From NCBI GenBank assembly GCA_007694005.1, contig RECN01000100.1:62001-126000 (forward strand): a stretch of 64,000 bases of DNA, written 5' to 3'. This stretch comes from Spirochaetaceae bacterium. GTDB taxonomy: Bacteria; Spirochaetota; Spirochaetia; DSM-27196; SKKC01. Each line of letters opens with the position of its first letter. Position 1 is the stretch's first letter. A program made the position numbers and the translations under genes. This document shows, piece by piece, positions 49,683 to 59,772 of the stretch. The notes under the pieces were generated by a model. It did no database searches. It saw only the letters and a list, made by a program, of their open reading frames with translations, and was not told the origin of the DNA.

Positions 49683-50653
49683 GGCTCCCAGGCTCGCTCG
49701 CCGTACCCGCCGGCCATAAGCCAGGCCTGGGGTATTCCGCGGTCGCGAAGGAAATCGAAGGTCATGGCGTCGCGGGCGACAAGCTGTTCGAGCGTAAGCC
49801 GCAGACTCTGCGTAGACGGCAGACCGTCGTGTTCGTACGGGTCCACGCCTCCCACGACATATGCCACATCGGGCTTATCGCGACTGTCCAGAGCTGCAAG
49901 TGCCGCTTCGAGCCGGGGCAGGTACTCAGCCTCCTCGCCGGCGGCGACGGGTATGTCGTAATCGCTTGCAATATAGCTCGGGTGGGGTACCCCGGTGGGA
50001 CCAATCTCCGGCAGGTCGAGCGGCCATCCGGCGGCCATGTGTATGCTCACGGTTGTAACGCTCTCGTCGCCTTGCGTCAGCGCAGCGGTACCGTCGCCCT
50101 TGTGCGCGTCAAGATCGATTACCCACGCAGTCCTGACCGCGTGCTCGGCCTGAAGCTTACGGATCGACACGACAATATCGTTCACGATGCAGAAACCGTG
50201 ACCGAAGGCGTAGTGCCCGTGGTGCGCGCCGCCACCGAGGTGGTAACAGAATCGCCCCTTGTTCGAGAGAGCCTCTACCCCTGCCTGGTAACTCCGCGCA
50301 GTCCAACGCAGCATCGAGGCAAAAAGCTCATGCATCGATCGTACTGCGGTCTCCGGCGCGTATCGGTGGGGTTTACCCTGATCATCGATGAGCTCAAACG
50401 CCTCGAGAACGGCCTGCTCAAGCTCTGGTCCGTACAGGCGTTCGACGTACTCGGGGCTGTGCACACGGAGAATGTCGCCACGGGTGAGTTCGACCGGTTC
50501 CGGCGACGCGAGCCACTGGTCGCGCGAAATCCCGCGCGCGGCAAGGCGTGTTTCGATCTCGGATAAGACGCGGGCAGAACGGTCCGGAGCCACGGGAATA
50601 AGAATACCGTAATCACCCAGCGAAATGTGGGATTCAGAGTCGTACACAATCAT
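49628..50653 (-). CDS. Histone deacetylase-family (class II/acetoin utilisation-type) deacetylase
   Basis: HLGGGAHHGHYAFGHGFCIVNDIVVSIRKLQ; WVIDLDAHKGDGTAAL; GGVDPYEHDGL. Confidence 0.9.
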   Translation of the reverse strand: MIVYDSESHISLGDYGILIPVAPDRSARVLSEIETRLAARGISRDQWLASPEPVELTRGDILRVHSPEYVERLYGPELEQAVLEAFELIDDQGKPHRYAPETAVRSMHELFASMLRWTARSYQAGVEALSNKGRFCYHLGGGAHHGHYAFGHGFCIVNDIVVSIRKLQAEHAVRTAWVIDLDAHKGDGTAALTQGDESVTTVSIHMAAGWPLDLPEIGPTGVPHPSYIASDYDIPVAAGEEAEYLPRLEAALAALDSRDKPDVAYVVGGVDPYEHDGLPSTQSLRLTLEQLVARDAMTFDFLRDRGIPQAWLMAGGYGERAWEPYVPSIEYAVVHSLGLSD

Positions 50654-50756
50654 ACCGCGAGTGTAGTCGAGCTCCGGGCGCCGAACAAGGCCGGTGTGCG
50701 CGAATTGATGGTCTGCAGGGAATCGCTCATACTGCTGTATCTATGAGAGCACATAA

Positions 50757-51647
50757 TTGATACAGGAACCCGTCATTCACCTCACGAACAGCAACCTCAC
50801 GGTCGACATTGCTCGCCCCGGGTATAGCGAGGTGCACAGAGGCACCCGATTCAGCCCGGCCGCTCACCTGCTCCAGGCGAAGTGCTACGGACACCAGTAT
50901 TTGTTTCACCGAGGGTCGCCTATGGAGTTCGATATTGGCGAACGCACGCTGCCTCCGGGCTTTGATGAATGCGCACCAGGTGAGGCGTTCGTGAAGATTG
51001 GTGTCGGTCTGCTCGAACGGGATTCACCGGCACCCTACTCGTTCGGCCACGCGTATCCGGTTCGGATACGCCCGGAAACGATACTTACGCTCGACGACAC
51101 GAGCGCCCGATTCAGGCAGCTCCTGCAAGCCGCGCCCGATCGCTTCGGCTACGACCTCACTGTAGACGTGTGGCTTGACGATACCACGATGACGATCGAC
51201 TACACCCTCGAGAACCTCGGCTCCGAAACCATCAACACCGAGCAGTATCTGCACAACTTCTGCTGCTTCGACGGGGCCCCGTTGTCTGCCGCCTACACCG
51301 TCACTACCAGCTATGAATGTGAAGTATGCGACAGTACCGGCGCGCTTCTCGCGAAACCTCTGTCCGGACCGGTACGCCAGATCGACAGCAGAACCTTCGG
51401 GTTCGATCCCTCCGCAGCCGAAGATCGGGCAAAGGTATTCGTGCGTCCGGTCAGATCAGAACCGACGCAACAGTGGTCAATCACACACAGCGAAACCGGA
51501 ACCGCTTTGACGGTCGAGGCAGATCAGTCGCCGCCGGTGAGCGCCATATACGTGACACGCGAACAGATCTCACTCGAGATGAACGTGATGATCGGTGTGA
51601 CGCCCGGCGATACGGCTCGATGGAGCAGACGCTACACGTTTCAGTAG
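50757..51647 (+). CDS. Putative aldose-1-epimerase/galactose-mutarotase-fold protein
   Basis: ORF 296 aa (TTG start); beta-sandwich-like YTLENLGSETINTEQYLHNFCCFDGAPL. Confidence 0.5.
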   Translation: MIQEPVIHLTNSNLTVDIARPGYSEVHRGTRFSPAAHLLQAKCYGHQYLFHRGSPMEFDIGERTLPPGFDECAPGEAFVKIGVGLLERDSPAPYSFGHAYPVRIRPETILTLDDTSARFRQLLQAAPDRFGYDLTVDVWLDDTTMTIDYTLENLGSETINTEQYLHNFCCFDGAPLSAAYTVTTSYECEVCDSTGALLAKPLSGPVRQIDSRTFGFDPSAAEDRAKVFVRPVRSEPTQQWSITHSETGTALTVEADQSPPVSAIYVTREQISLEMNVMIGVTPGDTARWSRRYTFQ

Positions 51648-51673
51648 GTGCCTGCTATCGGGGTCTCGCGAGA

Positions 51674-53095
51674 CTACTCAGCCATCACTTCGGACTCAGA
51701 AAAAATGACTCCGGGATTCAGAACGTTTCGCGGATCCAGCGCTCGTTTGATTGCGATCATCGATGCGCGCTCGGCGTCAGAGAGCGCCACGGATAGACTC
51801 GACACCCGTTTTCGCCCTATACCGTGTTCTCCGCTGATCGTTCCACCGAGACGCACGACCTCGCCGTACAACTCAGACAACAGATCGGGAATCATGTGCT
51901 CCCACGCTTCTTGCGACATCTCAGGTGCTTTCATTGGTGTTAGGTGGAAGTTGCCGTCGCCGGCGTGACCAAAGACCGCAATTGGTACCTTGTATGAACT
52001 GCGGAGATGATCGGCAAACATGACCAGTTCCGGTACTGCCGCGGGAGGGACGACCACATCTTCCAGGCTGTGGCACGAACCGGCGTTCCGCTTTACCCAC
52101 CAGGGAACCTGTTTCCGGAGCTTCCACGCTGCCTCCATGGTCGACTCTTGTGTACCCATGGTGTCTGCGGCGCCCCCGTTCTCGCCCACAAGTACTGCGG
52201 CGGCCTGGAGCAGGCGGTCCACAGCATCAGTGTCCGGGCCATCAAACTCGACGAGCAGATACGCCTGCGTTTCGGGACTCAAAGTCTGACGGTCACCTTC
52301 CCGCATGCTCACGTTGGTACTCCGAGCGGTCTCCCCGTCGATGAACTCGATGGACGAAGGGACTTCGCTTGAGACCCTTCTCAGAGCGGCGACATATTGT
52401 GTTGCCTGTCGGATTTCAGGAAACGCCGCGAGAAGCACGCCACGCGCACCCGGGCGCGGAATCACCCGTATCACGAGTTGTGTGAAAAGACCGAGAGTTC
52501 CTTCCGATCCCACTATCAGTTGCAGCATGTTATAGCCGGTCACGTCCTTGAGTCGCTTGCCCCCGAAATGGAGGACCTCTCCGGTCGGACTGACAATCTC
52601 GGCTCCGAGAACATATGTCGCTGTCGTACCATACTTTATCGCACGACCGCCGCCTGCATTCTCGGCCACGTTGCCGCCGATATAGCAGATGTCCTCACTC
52701 ATCGGGTAGCCTGCAAAGAACAGCCCGTGTGCCATGAGCTCTTTGTCGAGGGTGTTCGTCACGACACCCGGCTCTACGGTGACCATGAGATTCTCGGTGT
52801 CAATTTCGATGATGCGATTCATCTTCTTGAAACTACACACGACTCCACCGGCCACCGGAATCGCAGCCCCCGCAAGCCCGCTCCCGCCACCGCGCGGCGT
52901 TACCGGGGTCCCGGTCCGGTTCGCCCATTTCATGAGCTGTGCGATCTGCGAGGTTTCGGTCGGGAACACTACTGCAGCGGGGTTTTGTCGATAGTGGTCG
53001 TCGCCAATCTGATCGACGCCGTAGCGCGTCACGTCCTTGGCCTCAACAAGCATCTCGCCCCCGAATATTTCCTTCAGACCGGTAAGATCAATCAT
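51674..53095 (-). CDS. FAD-binding 2-hydroxyacid dehydrogenase (glycolate/D-lactate oxidase GlcD type)
   Basis: PVTPRGGGSGLAGAAIPVAGGVVCSFKKMNRI; FGHAGDGNFHLT; SGEHGIGRKR. Confidence 0.92.
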   Translation of the reverse strand: MIDLTGLKEIFGGEMLVEAKDVTRYGVDQIGDDHYRQNPAAVVFPTETSQIAQLMKWANRTGTPVTPRGGGSGLAGAAIPVAGGVVCSFKKMNRIIEIDTENLMVTVEPGVVTNTLDKELMAHGLFFAGYPMSEDICYIGGNVAENAGGGRAIKYGTTATYVLGAEIVSPTGEVLHFGGKRLKDVTGYNMLQLIVGSEGTLGLFTQLVIRVIPRPGARGVLLAAFPEIRQATQYVAALRRVSSEVPSSIEFIDGETARSTNVSMREGDRQTLSPETQAYLLVEFDGPDTDAVDRLLQAAAVLVGENGGAADTMGTQESTMEAAWKLRKQVPWWVKRNAGSCHSLEDVVVPPAAVPELVMFADHLRSSYKVPIAVFGHAGDGNFHLTPMKAPEMSQEAWEHMIPDLLSELYGEVVRLGGTISGEHGIGRKRVSSLSVALSDAERASMIAIKRALDPRNVLNPGVIFSESEVMAE

Positions 53096-54390
53096 ACAAG
53101 TATCCTTTTTGAGCTTTTCAGGCGAAGCACCAGCAGCGGGCCATCCGGAATAATCGCCCAGCGGGCACCTTCGCCGTGTTTGCGCAACATGTCATCCACG
53201 GTGTCGCGGAGGTCTTTCACCGGGTGCATTCCGTAGCGTTTCGTCTCTTCGTCGCTGATTCCGTCGCTGTAGAGGTGTATGGGATGGTCGATCATCCACT
53301 TGAAAATTTCCTGTGCACACCACTGATCGTTGTAAAAAAAATCGTGGGCGAGCGCTCGCTGTATCCACTCCTCCGGAGTAGTAAACTCATTCAGCGCAGC
53401 CACGAACTCACTGCCACCGAGTCCTTCCGGGCAACTCGAAGCGACGATGATGTCGCCCCCGGTTTTCATGACCGGTCCGACACCGGCGATGCACTTCGAC
53501 GTCTGATAGAGGTTCACGTCCAGAGGCGCACCGGAATTTGTAGTAACAACAAAATCGAGGGGCTCATCAACTTCAGTCGAACTGTAGGGTTCTATCGCTG
53601 ATGCTCCCGTCGTGTGCGCCGTGACAGGGTGTCCGCTGTAGATGCCGGTCACCTCTTTTGAAGTGTTAAGCGTCACGTTGACTATGAAATCAGCTCCGAC
53701 CCGATCCATGACCTGCAGCCCTGCCTCGTGGAACGGGTTACCCACGAGCTTCGCGTAGGTCGCGTTGGGATCAGCAACCATTTCCGGTCCGTGCATGAAC
53801 TTCAGGGTCTTCTCGCTCGAGATACCCGGCAGGATAGACTTGCGCCCGCCGGAGTATCCCGCCCACATATGAGCTTCGATGAAACCGGTCAGCACTTTCA
53901 GGTCTGCCTCAACGTACGCCCGATTCACGTACACCGGAGCACCACCACTGATCTCACCGACATACACCATATCCTCGCTGCGACGCGACTGGTGATTAAT
54001 GACCCGGTAGCGGCGAGCAATATCCGCGCCGATAAGTTCTTCGAGTTCCGCCCCTTCGTTCGGACGATGCATACCGGTCGCAATCAGAATGGTGATCCTG
54101 TCGGAGGCTACTCCACCGCTTTCGATGGCCGAGAGGATGGGAGGCAGGAGCAGTGCGTTCGGGACCGGACGGGTATCGTCGCTAATGACAATGATCGCAT
54201 CCCTGCGCCCATGAGCTATCTCCCGAAGCGGGCGCGCGTCAATGGGATCCTCGAGGCTCCGCTGTAGGGCCGTCATCGGCTCCTGCAATGCAGGCTGATG
54301 GCGCGGTTCCAGAACCCCGACAAAACCAGGGGTTTCCGGGAACTCGAACCGCAAACCACTTCGGTTGTATTTCAGGGTGACGGCAGGCAT
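53092..54390 (-). CDS. larA: LarA-family nickel-pincer (NPN) 2-hydroxyacid racemase/epimerase
   Basis: ISDDTRPVPN; ATGMHRP; EAHMWAGYSGGRKSILPGISSEKTLKFMH. His-to-Lys and Lys-to-His spacings of 10 and 16 match H174/K184/H200 of LarA. Confidence 0.9.
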   Translation of the reverse strand: MPAVTLKYNRSGLRFEFPETPGFVGVLEPRHQPALQEPMTALQRSLEDPIDARPLREIAHGRRDAIIVISDDTRPVPNALLLPPILSAIESGGVASDRITILIATGMHRPNEGAELEELIGADIARRYRVINHQSRRSEDMVYVGEISGGAPVYVNRAYVEADLKVLTGFIEAHMWAGYSGGRKSILPGISSEKTLKFMHGPEMVADPNATYAKLVGNPFHEAGLQVMDRVGADFIVNVTLNTSKEVTGIYSGHPVTAHTTGASAIEPYSSTEVDEPLDFVVTTNSGAPLDVNLYQTSKCIAGVGPVMKTGGDIIVASSCPEGLGGSEFVAALNEFTTPEEWIQRALAHDFFYNDQWCAQEIFKWMIDHPIHLYSDGISDEETKRYGMHPVKDLRDTVDDMLRKHGEGARWAIIPDGPLLVLRLKSSKRILV

Positions 54391-54441
54391 GTTTCCTCCA
54401 TGTAAATTCGGCGGGAGCAACGGCAACAGGAGAACGCTTTG

Positions 54442-56502
54442 TTAACTCATTCGCTTACCGTCGATACGATCGAAATCGACTATGATGCTGCTACCGTCTT
54501 TCATAGTAATGTGGGCCCCCGTCGGTGACCCTGTCGCCATAACGTCTTTCAATGCTATCGAGGCTATGGGGAAGATCTCGTCATCACTCCAGGAGGTATC
54601 GTCGGTCTTATGGAGCATTACGGAAATCATGAGTTCCATGTCCGGACTCATCTGATTCCGGGTTCGAACTGCGTACAGAACAGTACTTTCGTCTGCTTCT
54701 GCATTCCGCCCCTCATGACTGATGGACTCGACGGAATCCCACCCGTTGTACACAACCAGCGCAACGTGTCGACCGGGAATGGATCCGACGATCGCCTGCG
54801 CGAAATCCGACTCGCGCGTGTGTATCTCGGGCGAGCGACCGTCCATGTGCGGTAATCCGTAATGTCCAAGGTTCAAACGATGCTCGAACGCCAGTCTGCA
54901 TCGATCAACCCGTAGTATCCCGCCGGGTATGACGACATCTGCCAGATCGATAGTATACCCACTGCCGTTGTTCGGAGGTTGCCTCATGATTACCTGTCGG
55001 TACAGGACCGAATCGCGATATCCGTTGTAGAAGATTGCTTGCGGTGTCACGAATTGATCGAGTTCTGACTTCGCCTCTTCCTTTGAAAGCCCGAGGTAAA
55101 ACACCGAATCACGACCGCTTAGATCTCTTGGGTCCAGGCTCTTGAAGCAATACTCCATTGCCGTGATTCCCTGCGGATCATGATCCTCCCACGGAAAATG
55201 TGTATTGTAGCTCAGTCGATTGTAGTTATGGTTTTCTTCATTCACTTTTGCAGGGATGATGTCAGACGTTCCGCTCTTACCGTGGTTAACTAGAAGCAAA
55301 CCGGGGTTCTCAAGAACCGTCGAGCGACTCTGATCGCCAAGAGCTTCCCAGAAACCTTCATTTTCTCTCGCTGTCCAGAACGGCGCATCTTCGGGCAAAG
55401 TCAGCGCAAGATACGGCATGAACATCGTAAAGGGGCTGGCTGCACAGCTGTAGCCCTGCAGGACGTACTCACGGTGTCCATAAAAGCCGAGACTCGGTAT
55501 GTCGTTTTCGTAGAAATCCTTTCTTGTAATGAACTGGAGAATCGAACCGGAGCACAACCGCCTTGAAAAGCCCGGATCTAGTGGATGGGGTTCTTTCAGC
55601 ATAAACCCAACCGGAAAGCCACCTGCGACCCAGAGACGGTAACAGATACTCCGTGACCACATGTTTATGTATCCGTCTCTTGCAAACAAGTGGGTGAACG
55701 ACTCCATGAGCTGCCTGGTGTTCTGCTCATACACGTCTGCCATTTCGGGCCAGAACTGATCTCCGAATGCCCTCGACCAGACCGTCTCGTATACACCGTA
55801 CATGCTGATCGTGTAGTAGTTGTAGTTCTGCTCGAGGTACCACCCGTCTCCGGCGTAGTATGATGCGATCCACCGAAGATGGCTCCTTAGCAGGTCTTCG
55901 TCTATCTCGTAGCCATTTTTCTTTAGAAAAGAGAGCATTTCAATATTGAAGAAGCGCCAGTTGTTTTGTGTTGTCCGGTGATGAGCCCACTTCGATAAGG
56001 TCCCAGCCATTGCGTCTTTTTGCTCCGGCGTGTAATACGGCCAGATTATGTCGGGCATCAGGAGCAGAAACATGCACAAGCCACCCAGTTCACAGGTGAA
56101 CTGATATGTGGCATCCGGCAGATCTTCCGGAAGCGGAACAGAATTGGGATGCCCCGGTGTCAATGCGTTATAGATGTGATCACAATAGTAATCCCTGAGC
56201 CGGATTCCGTTAATCTCGACATCTGGCTCCACATGCATCAAAGGACCGGCCAGAGCCATGGTGCGACGTAAGCCTTCAAACTCAAGAGAACGGTACCGCC
56301 ACGGCGGATCATCAGGTCTTGGATAGGTCTTTCCCGGGACCGTCGGGAAGATTATGTGCTGTTTCGGTGATGTTATGTGGGTAAACGCTCGGCCAAGCAG
56401 ATATTTTGCACTCTCTATGTAGTGGGCTCGCGTCATTCCCGTGAACGGACTCAGGGAATAGTCAGGATCGCCGACTCGATACGCGTCTGTATACTCGCTC
56501 AT
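54442..56502 (-). CDS. DUF2264-family protein (predicted glycan-active alpha/alpha-barrel enzyme)
   Basis: ORF 686 aa; GLCMFLLLMPDIIWPYYTPEQKDAMAGTLSKWAHHRTTQNNWRFFNIEMLSFLKKNGYEID; FTHLFARDGYINMWSRSICYRLW. Confidence 0.8.
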   Translation of the reverse strand: MSEYTDAYRVGDPDYSLSPFTGMTRAHYIESAKYLLGRAFTHITSPKQHIIFPTVPGKTYPRPDDPPWRYRSLEFEGLRRTMALAGPLMHVEPDVEINGIRLRDYYCDHIYNALTPGHPNSVPLPEDLPDATYQFTCELGGLCMFLLLMPDIIWPYYTPEQKDAMAGTLSKWAHHRTTQNNWRFFNIEMLSFLKKNGYEIDEDLLRSHLRWIASYYAGDGWYLEQNYNYYTISMYGVYETVWSRAFGDQFWPEMADVYEQNTRQLMESFTHLFARDGYINMWSRSICYRLWVAGGFPVGFMLKEPHPLDPGFSRRLCSGSILQFITRKDFYENDIPSLGFYGHREYVLQGYSCAASPFTMFMPYLALTLPEDAPFWTARENEGFWEALGDQSRSTVLENPGLLLVNHGKSGTSDIIPAKVNEENHNYNRLSYNTHFPWEDHDPQGITAMEYCFKSLDPRDLSGRDSVFYLGLSKEEAKSELDQFVTPQAIFYNGYRDSVLYRQVIMRQPPNNGSGYTIDLADVVIPGGILRVDRCRLAFEHRLNLGHYGLPHMDGRSPEIHTRESDFAQAIVGSIPGRHVALVVYNGWDSVESISHEGRNAEADESTVLYAVRTRNQMSPDMELMISVMLHKTDDTSWSDDEIFPIASIALKDVMATGSPTGAHITMKDGSSIIVDFDRIDGKRMS

Positions 56503-56577
56503 TGTACTACCTCTTCTTCATCTTACTGAGAAAAAACCAAACACCAGGATGCATGGAGTTACACGTAACTAAATCGG

Positions 56578-57420
56578 TTACCCTTTGACAGCGCCCGCAG
56601 TAAGCCCTGACATAAACTGCTTGTTCGCGATGACGTATACAATCAGCATGGGGATAATCGCGATTGACGCTCCCGCGAGCATGAGGTTCCACTGCGCAGC
56701 AGCACTTTCTCCATACCGCAAGGAAACGACTCCCACGGTGAGCGTCCTCATACTTTCACGCGTCATGGTGAATATCGATGGAAGCACGTAATCGTTCCAG
56801 GAGTATCGGAACGCGAATAAACCAACGACGCCAAGGATCGGAGTTATCAGAGGAAGAATGATCATTCTATAGATCTGGAACAGGTTCGCTCCATCGATAT
56901 GAGCAGCCTCGTCGAGTTCTTTTGGGACTGCGGAGACGAAACGGGACACCAGAAAAATATTGGCCCCCTGACTGGTGGCAACTTGAATCAGAATTATACT
57001 CCACAGACTCCTGTGCAACCCAAGTCTCAGCATGAGTACATACAGCGGTCGTAGGGTGATCGCACCAACAGACAAGAACATGGTGGCCAGAATGGCTCCC
57101 ATCAACACTTTCTTGCCCCAGAACGTCTTTCTCGAGACAACGAAACCGCTCATCGATGCAACGAGAACCGATCCAATAGTCGTGAAAACGCATGTGTAGA
57201 GCGTGTTTAACGTGTATCGGGCGAAATTAGCGTTTGTCCATGCTTCCGGAAAGTTCGTGAATATCCAGGTCTGAGGTAGGATTGTACCGCCAAGCGTAAC
57301 CTCAGCGTTCGTTTTAAAGGCCCCAAGCACAGCGTATAGGACCGGGAAGACGGTGAAGACTGCCAGAGCAAGGAGGAAGAAGTAGGTCATCAGTCGTATC
57401 GTGATTCTTTTACTGTTCAT
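56578..57420 (-). CDS. Carbohydrate ABC transporter permease (MalG type)
   Basis: MNSKRITIRLMTYFFLLALAVFTVFPVLYAVLGAFK; EAAHIDGANLFQIYRMIILPLITPILG. Confidence 0.92.
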   Translation of the reverse strand: MNSKRITIRLMTYFFLLALAVFTVFPVLYAVLGAFKTNAEVTLGGTILPQTWIFTNFPEAWTNANFARYTLNTLYTCVFTTIGSVLVASMSGFVVSRKTFWGKKVLMGAILATMFLSVGAITLRPLYVLMLRLGLHRSLWSIILIQVATSQGANIFLVSRFVSAVPKELDEAAHIDGANLFQIYRMIILPLITPILGVVGLFAFRYSWNDYVLPSIFTMTRESMRTLTVGVVSLRYGESAAAQWNLMLAGASIAIIPMLIVYVIANKQFMSGLTAGAVKG

Positions 57421-58352
57421 CAGTAAACCTCGTTCATGCGCCTGGACCACCACAGATAAAAAATTGTGATCAACCCGATAATGACCGACGTAACAAAAGC
57501 AACAGCCGACCCATACCCAAACTGGGAAATAAACGCCCCCGCCTCAGCCATCGGGAAGAACTGACGGAATATGTAGAGGTACACTACTTCGGTTCTCGCA
57601 CTCGGGCCGCCGCCGGTGAGCACGAGGATGCTTTCGTATCCTCTGAGACTGACAAGAATTGCCAACATGATAACTACCTGGAGAACAGGCCCCATCATCG
57701 GGATTGTTATCCGCATCAGCGTTTGCGATTCGGAAGCGCCGTCGAGTTCGGCAGACTCATAGAGTTCCCGCGGTATGGACTGGAGCCCAGCTAAAAAATA
57801 CACCATGTAGTTACCGATAGCGCCCCATATGGCAATAACAATTGCTGAAAACATGGCGTATTGAACGCCAAGCCATTCAATAGGACTGGGTATGATACTG
57901 AATCTAATCAGAAGCTGATTGAGTATTCCGTTGTATGTGTTAAAAATGAAATAGAAGATCAGACTCATAACCGAGACACTGACAATGGTCGGCATAAAAA
58001 AGAATGCCCGAAAAAAGCCTCGACCCAACATCTTCTTGTTCAGGATAACTGCAAGCAGGAACGCAAGCGGTATTGTGACTAAAAGCTTACCACCCGCATA
58101 CACGAAGGTATTACGTACGGATGACCAGAACCACGGATCTCGGGTAAATATTCGGATAAAGTTCTCCATTCCTACAAACCGGGGCGGTCTCATGCCATCG
58201 AAGGTGTAGAACATGTACCTGAAGATCCAGATTAGCGGGTACAAGCTGCCGGCAACCAGCAAAACCACGGCTGGTGACAGCATTAAGAAGATCAAAACCT
58301 TATCGGTTGGTTTTGCCAGCTTCGAGCCCGAAGCGAAACTTAGCTTTTGCAC
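57420..58352 (-). CDS. Carbohydrate ABC transporter permease (MalF type)
   Basis: EAA loop ESAELDGASESQTLMRITIPMMGPVLQ. Start moved from 58412 to GTG 58352, preceded by GGAGG; the first 20 codons of the ORF overlap a terminator hairpin. Confidence 0.85.
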   Translation of the reverse strand: MQKLSFASGSKLAKPTDKVLIFLMLSPAVVLLVAGSLYPLIWIFRYMFYTFDGMRPPRFVGMENFIRIFTRDPWFWSSVRNTFVYAGGKLLVTIPLAFLLAVILNKKMLGRGFFRAFFFMPTIVSVSVMSLIFYFIFNTYNGILNQLLIRFSIIPSPIEWLGVQYAMFSAIVIAIWGAIGNYMVYFLAGLQSIPRELYESAELDGASESQTLMRITIPMMGPVLQVVIMLAILVSLRGYESILVLTGGGPSARTEVVYLYIFRQFFPMAEAGAFISQFGYGSAVAFVTSVIIGLITIFYLWWSRRMNEVY

Positions 58353-58376
58353 GAATGAAGGGTCCTCCAGGAGTAG

Positions 58377-58410
58377 AAAAAACGGCGGTGCTCGAGATGG
58401 AGACACCGCC
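58377..58410 (-). terminator. Intrinsic terminator/attenuator between sugar-binding protein and permease genes
   Basis: Minus strand GGCGGTG-TCTCCATCTCGAG-CACCGCC-GTTTTTTC: 7-bp perfect GC-rich stem followed by a six-T run. Confidence 0.7.
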
Positions 58411-58434
58411 ATGTATGTCAGAACTAGTCAGCGA

Positions 58435-59772
58435 TCAGGGATTCATGGGATCAAAATCAGGAATCACGATTGGATCGAGATCACCCGACGCGATCGCACG
58501 CTCGACCGCGGTGTTGTATCGCCGATTAAGATCCGTAATCGCAGTATCAAGTGCTACTGTGCCAACCATATACGACGCTATGACATCGTAGTAACTGGGA
58601 CCCTCAACAACCAGACCGAGTTCGTGAGGTGCCAATGGCCACGGACCTTCGATAGCAGCGTCAATTCTGAAGTATTCAACACCCGGAATGTCGGGATCAT
58701 CTGCTTCCTGAACCGTAGCTGGTACAACCGTGAAGCCATATCCTCTCTCGTGATATTCGCGCAGTATGTCTGCACTGTGAAACCACTCGAAGACCCGCCA
58801 TGCGTCTTCGACATTCGCTGATTGGCTGGAGATCATCTGCCATCTTCCGGCCCTCACCCACGTCGTTCCTCGCTGAACACCTTCATAGGACGGAACTGGT
58901 ACTGCTGCCCAGTTAACATCTGTTGGAAATTGCTGTGCGTAAACGCCGGGTTCCCAGTTACCCGAAATGTACATGCCGATGTTACCTGCTGCAAACTGAC
59001 TGCGGAGCGGATCAATATCAAGACTGACAACGCCGGGGAACATCCCACCGTTATCCATGATTCCTCGATATGCCTCGAAGAGAGGACGTATTCGCTCGAA
59101 GTCGTACTGGCCGCTTGTATAGTCATATGGCCACGCATCACTTGCTTTTGCGATCTGATCGAGCGAGCGGAACAGTGCACTTTGCGGGTTTGTCAGATTC
59201 AGAGCAAAACCGTACGCGTTTTGGTCACGCCCAGCTTCACTGATCCGTGCTGCATACTCAACCATTTGCTCGAGCGTTTCTGGAGGCCCTGGAAGGCCTG
59301 CGAGATCGAACAGATCCTGGTTGTATACGAGTCGGAAGTTTACACCGGAGTTGGCGAGGGAGTAGATGTTTCCATTTACTAAATTCTCAACATCAACCTC
59401 AAGAAAATTGCCGTATCTTTGGCGTAAATCGTCTGTGATAAAATCATCTATCGGATGTGCCATCCCACGATCAACGTAGTACTTGGCGTTGAACGGTGCA
59501 GAAAAAATGTCAGGAGAATCACCCGCCTGGAATGCCAGTTCCAGGTTTCTCTGAAACTCCTCTGTCTGCACAACGTAATCGATTCGAATGTTGTGTGGAT
59601 TCGTCGCGTTGAACTCAGCCACTTTCTCGCGCATGAAATCCATATCGTGTCTCTGATGTGTCCACCAGACGATTTCGGTCACCCCGTCACCAGTGGCCTG
59701 ACGTTGCCCGCCAGCAAAAGCGAGCCCGGCAGATACTAATGCGATGAGAGCAAACAATAATACCTTCTTCAT
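58435..59772 (-). CDS. Sugar ABC transporter substrate-binding protein (SBP family 1)
   Basis: Signal peptide MKKVLLFALIALVSAGLAFAGGQ; VTEIVWWTHQRHDMDFMREKVAEFNATNP. Confidence 0.92.
   Translation of the reverse strand: MKKVLLFALIALVSAGLAFAGGQRQATGDGVTEIVWWTHQRHDMDFMREKVAEFNATNPHNIRIDYVVQTEEFQRNLELAFQAGDSPDIFSAPFNAKYYVDRGMAHPIDDFITDDLRQRYGNFLEVDVENLVNGNIYSLANSGVNFRLVYNQDLFDLAGLPGPPETLEQMVEYAARISEAGRDQNAYGFALNLTNPQSALFRSLDQIAKASDAWPYDYTSGQYDFERIRPLFEAYRGIMDNGGMFPGVVSLDIDPLRSQFAAGNIGMYISGNWEPGVYAQQFPTDVNWAAVPVPSYEGVQRGTTWVRAGRWQMISSQSANVEDAWRVFEWFHSADILREYHERGYGFTVVPATVQEADDPDIPGVEYFRIDAAIEGPWPLAPHELGLVVEGPSYYDVIASYMVGTVALDTAITDLNRRYNTAVERAIASGDLDPIVIPDFDPMNP

Noticed and set aside
49649-50566. 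305-aa plus-strand ORF antisense to the HDAC-like gene
   Set aside because: The HDAC signature DLDAHKGDG is on the minus strand; the plus frame lacks any recognisable motif.
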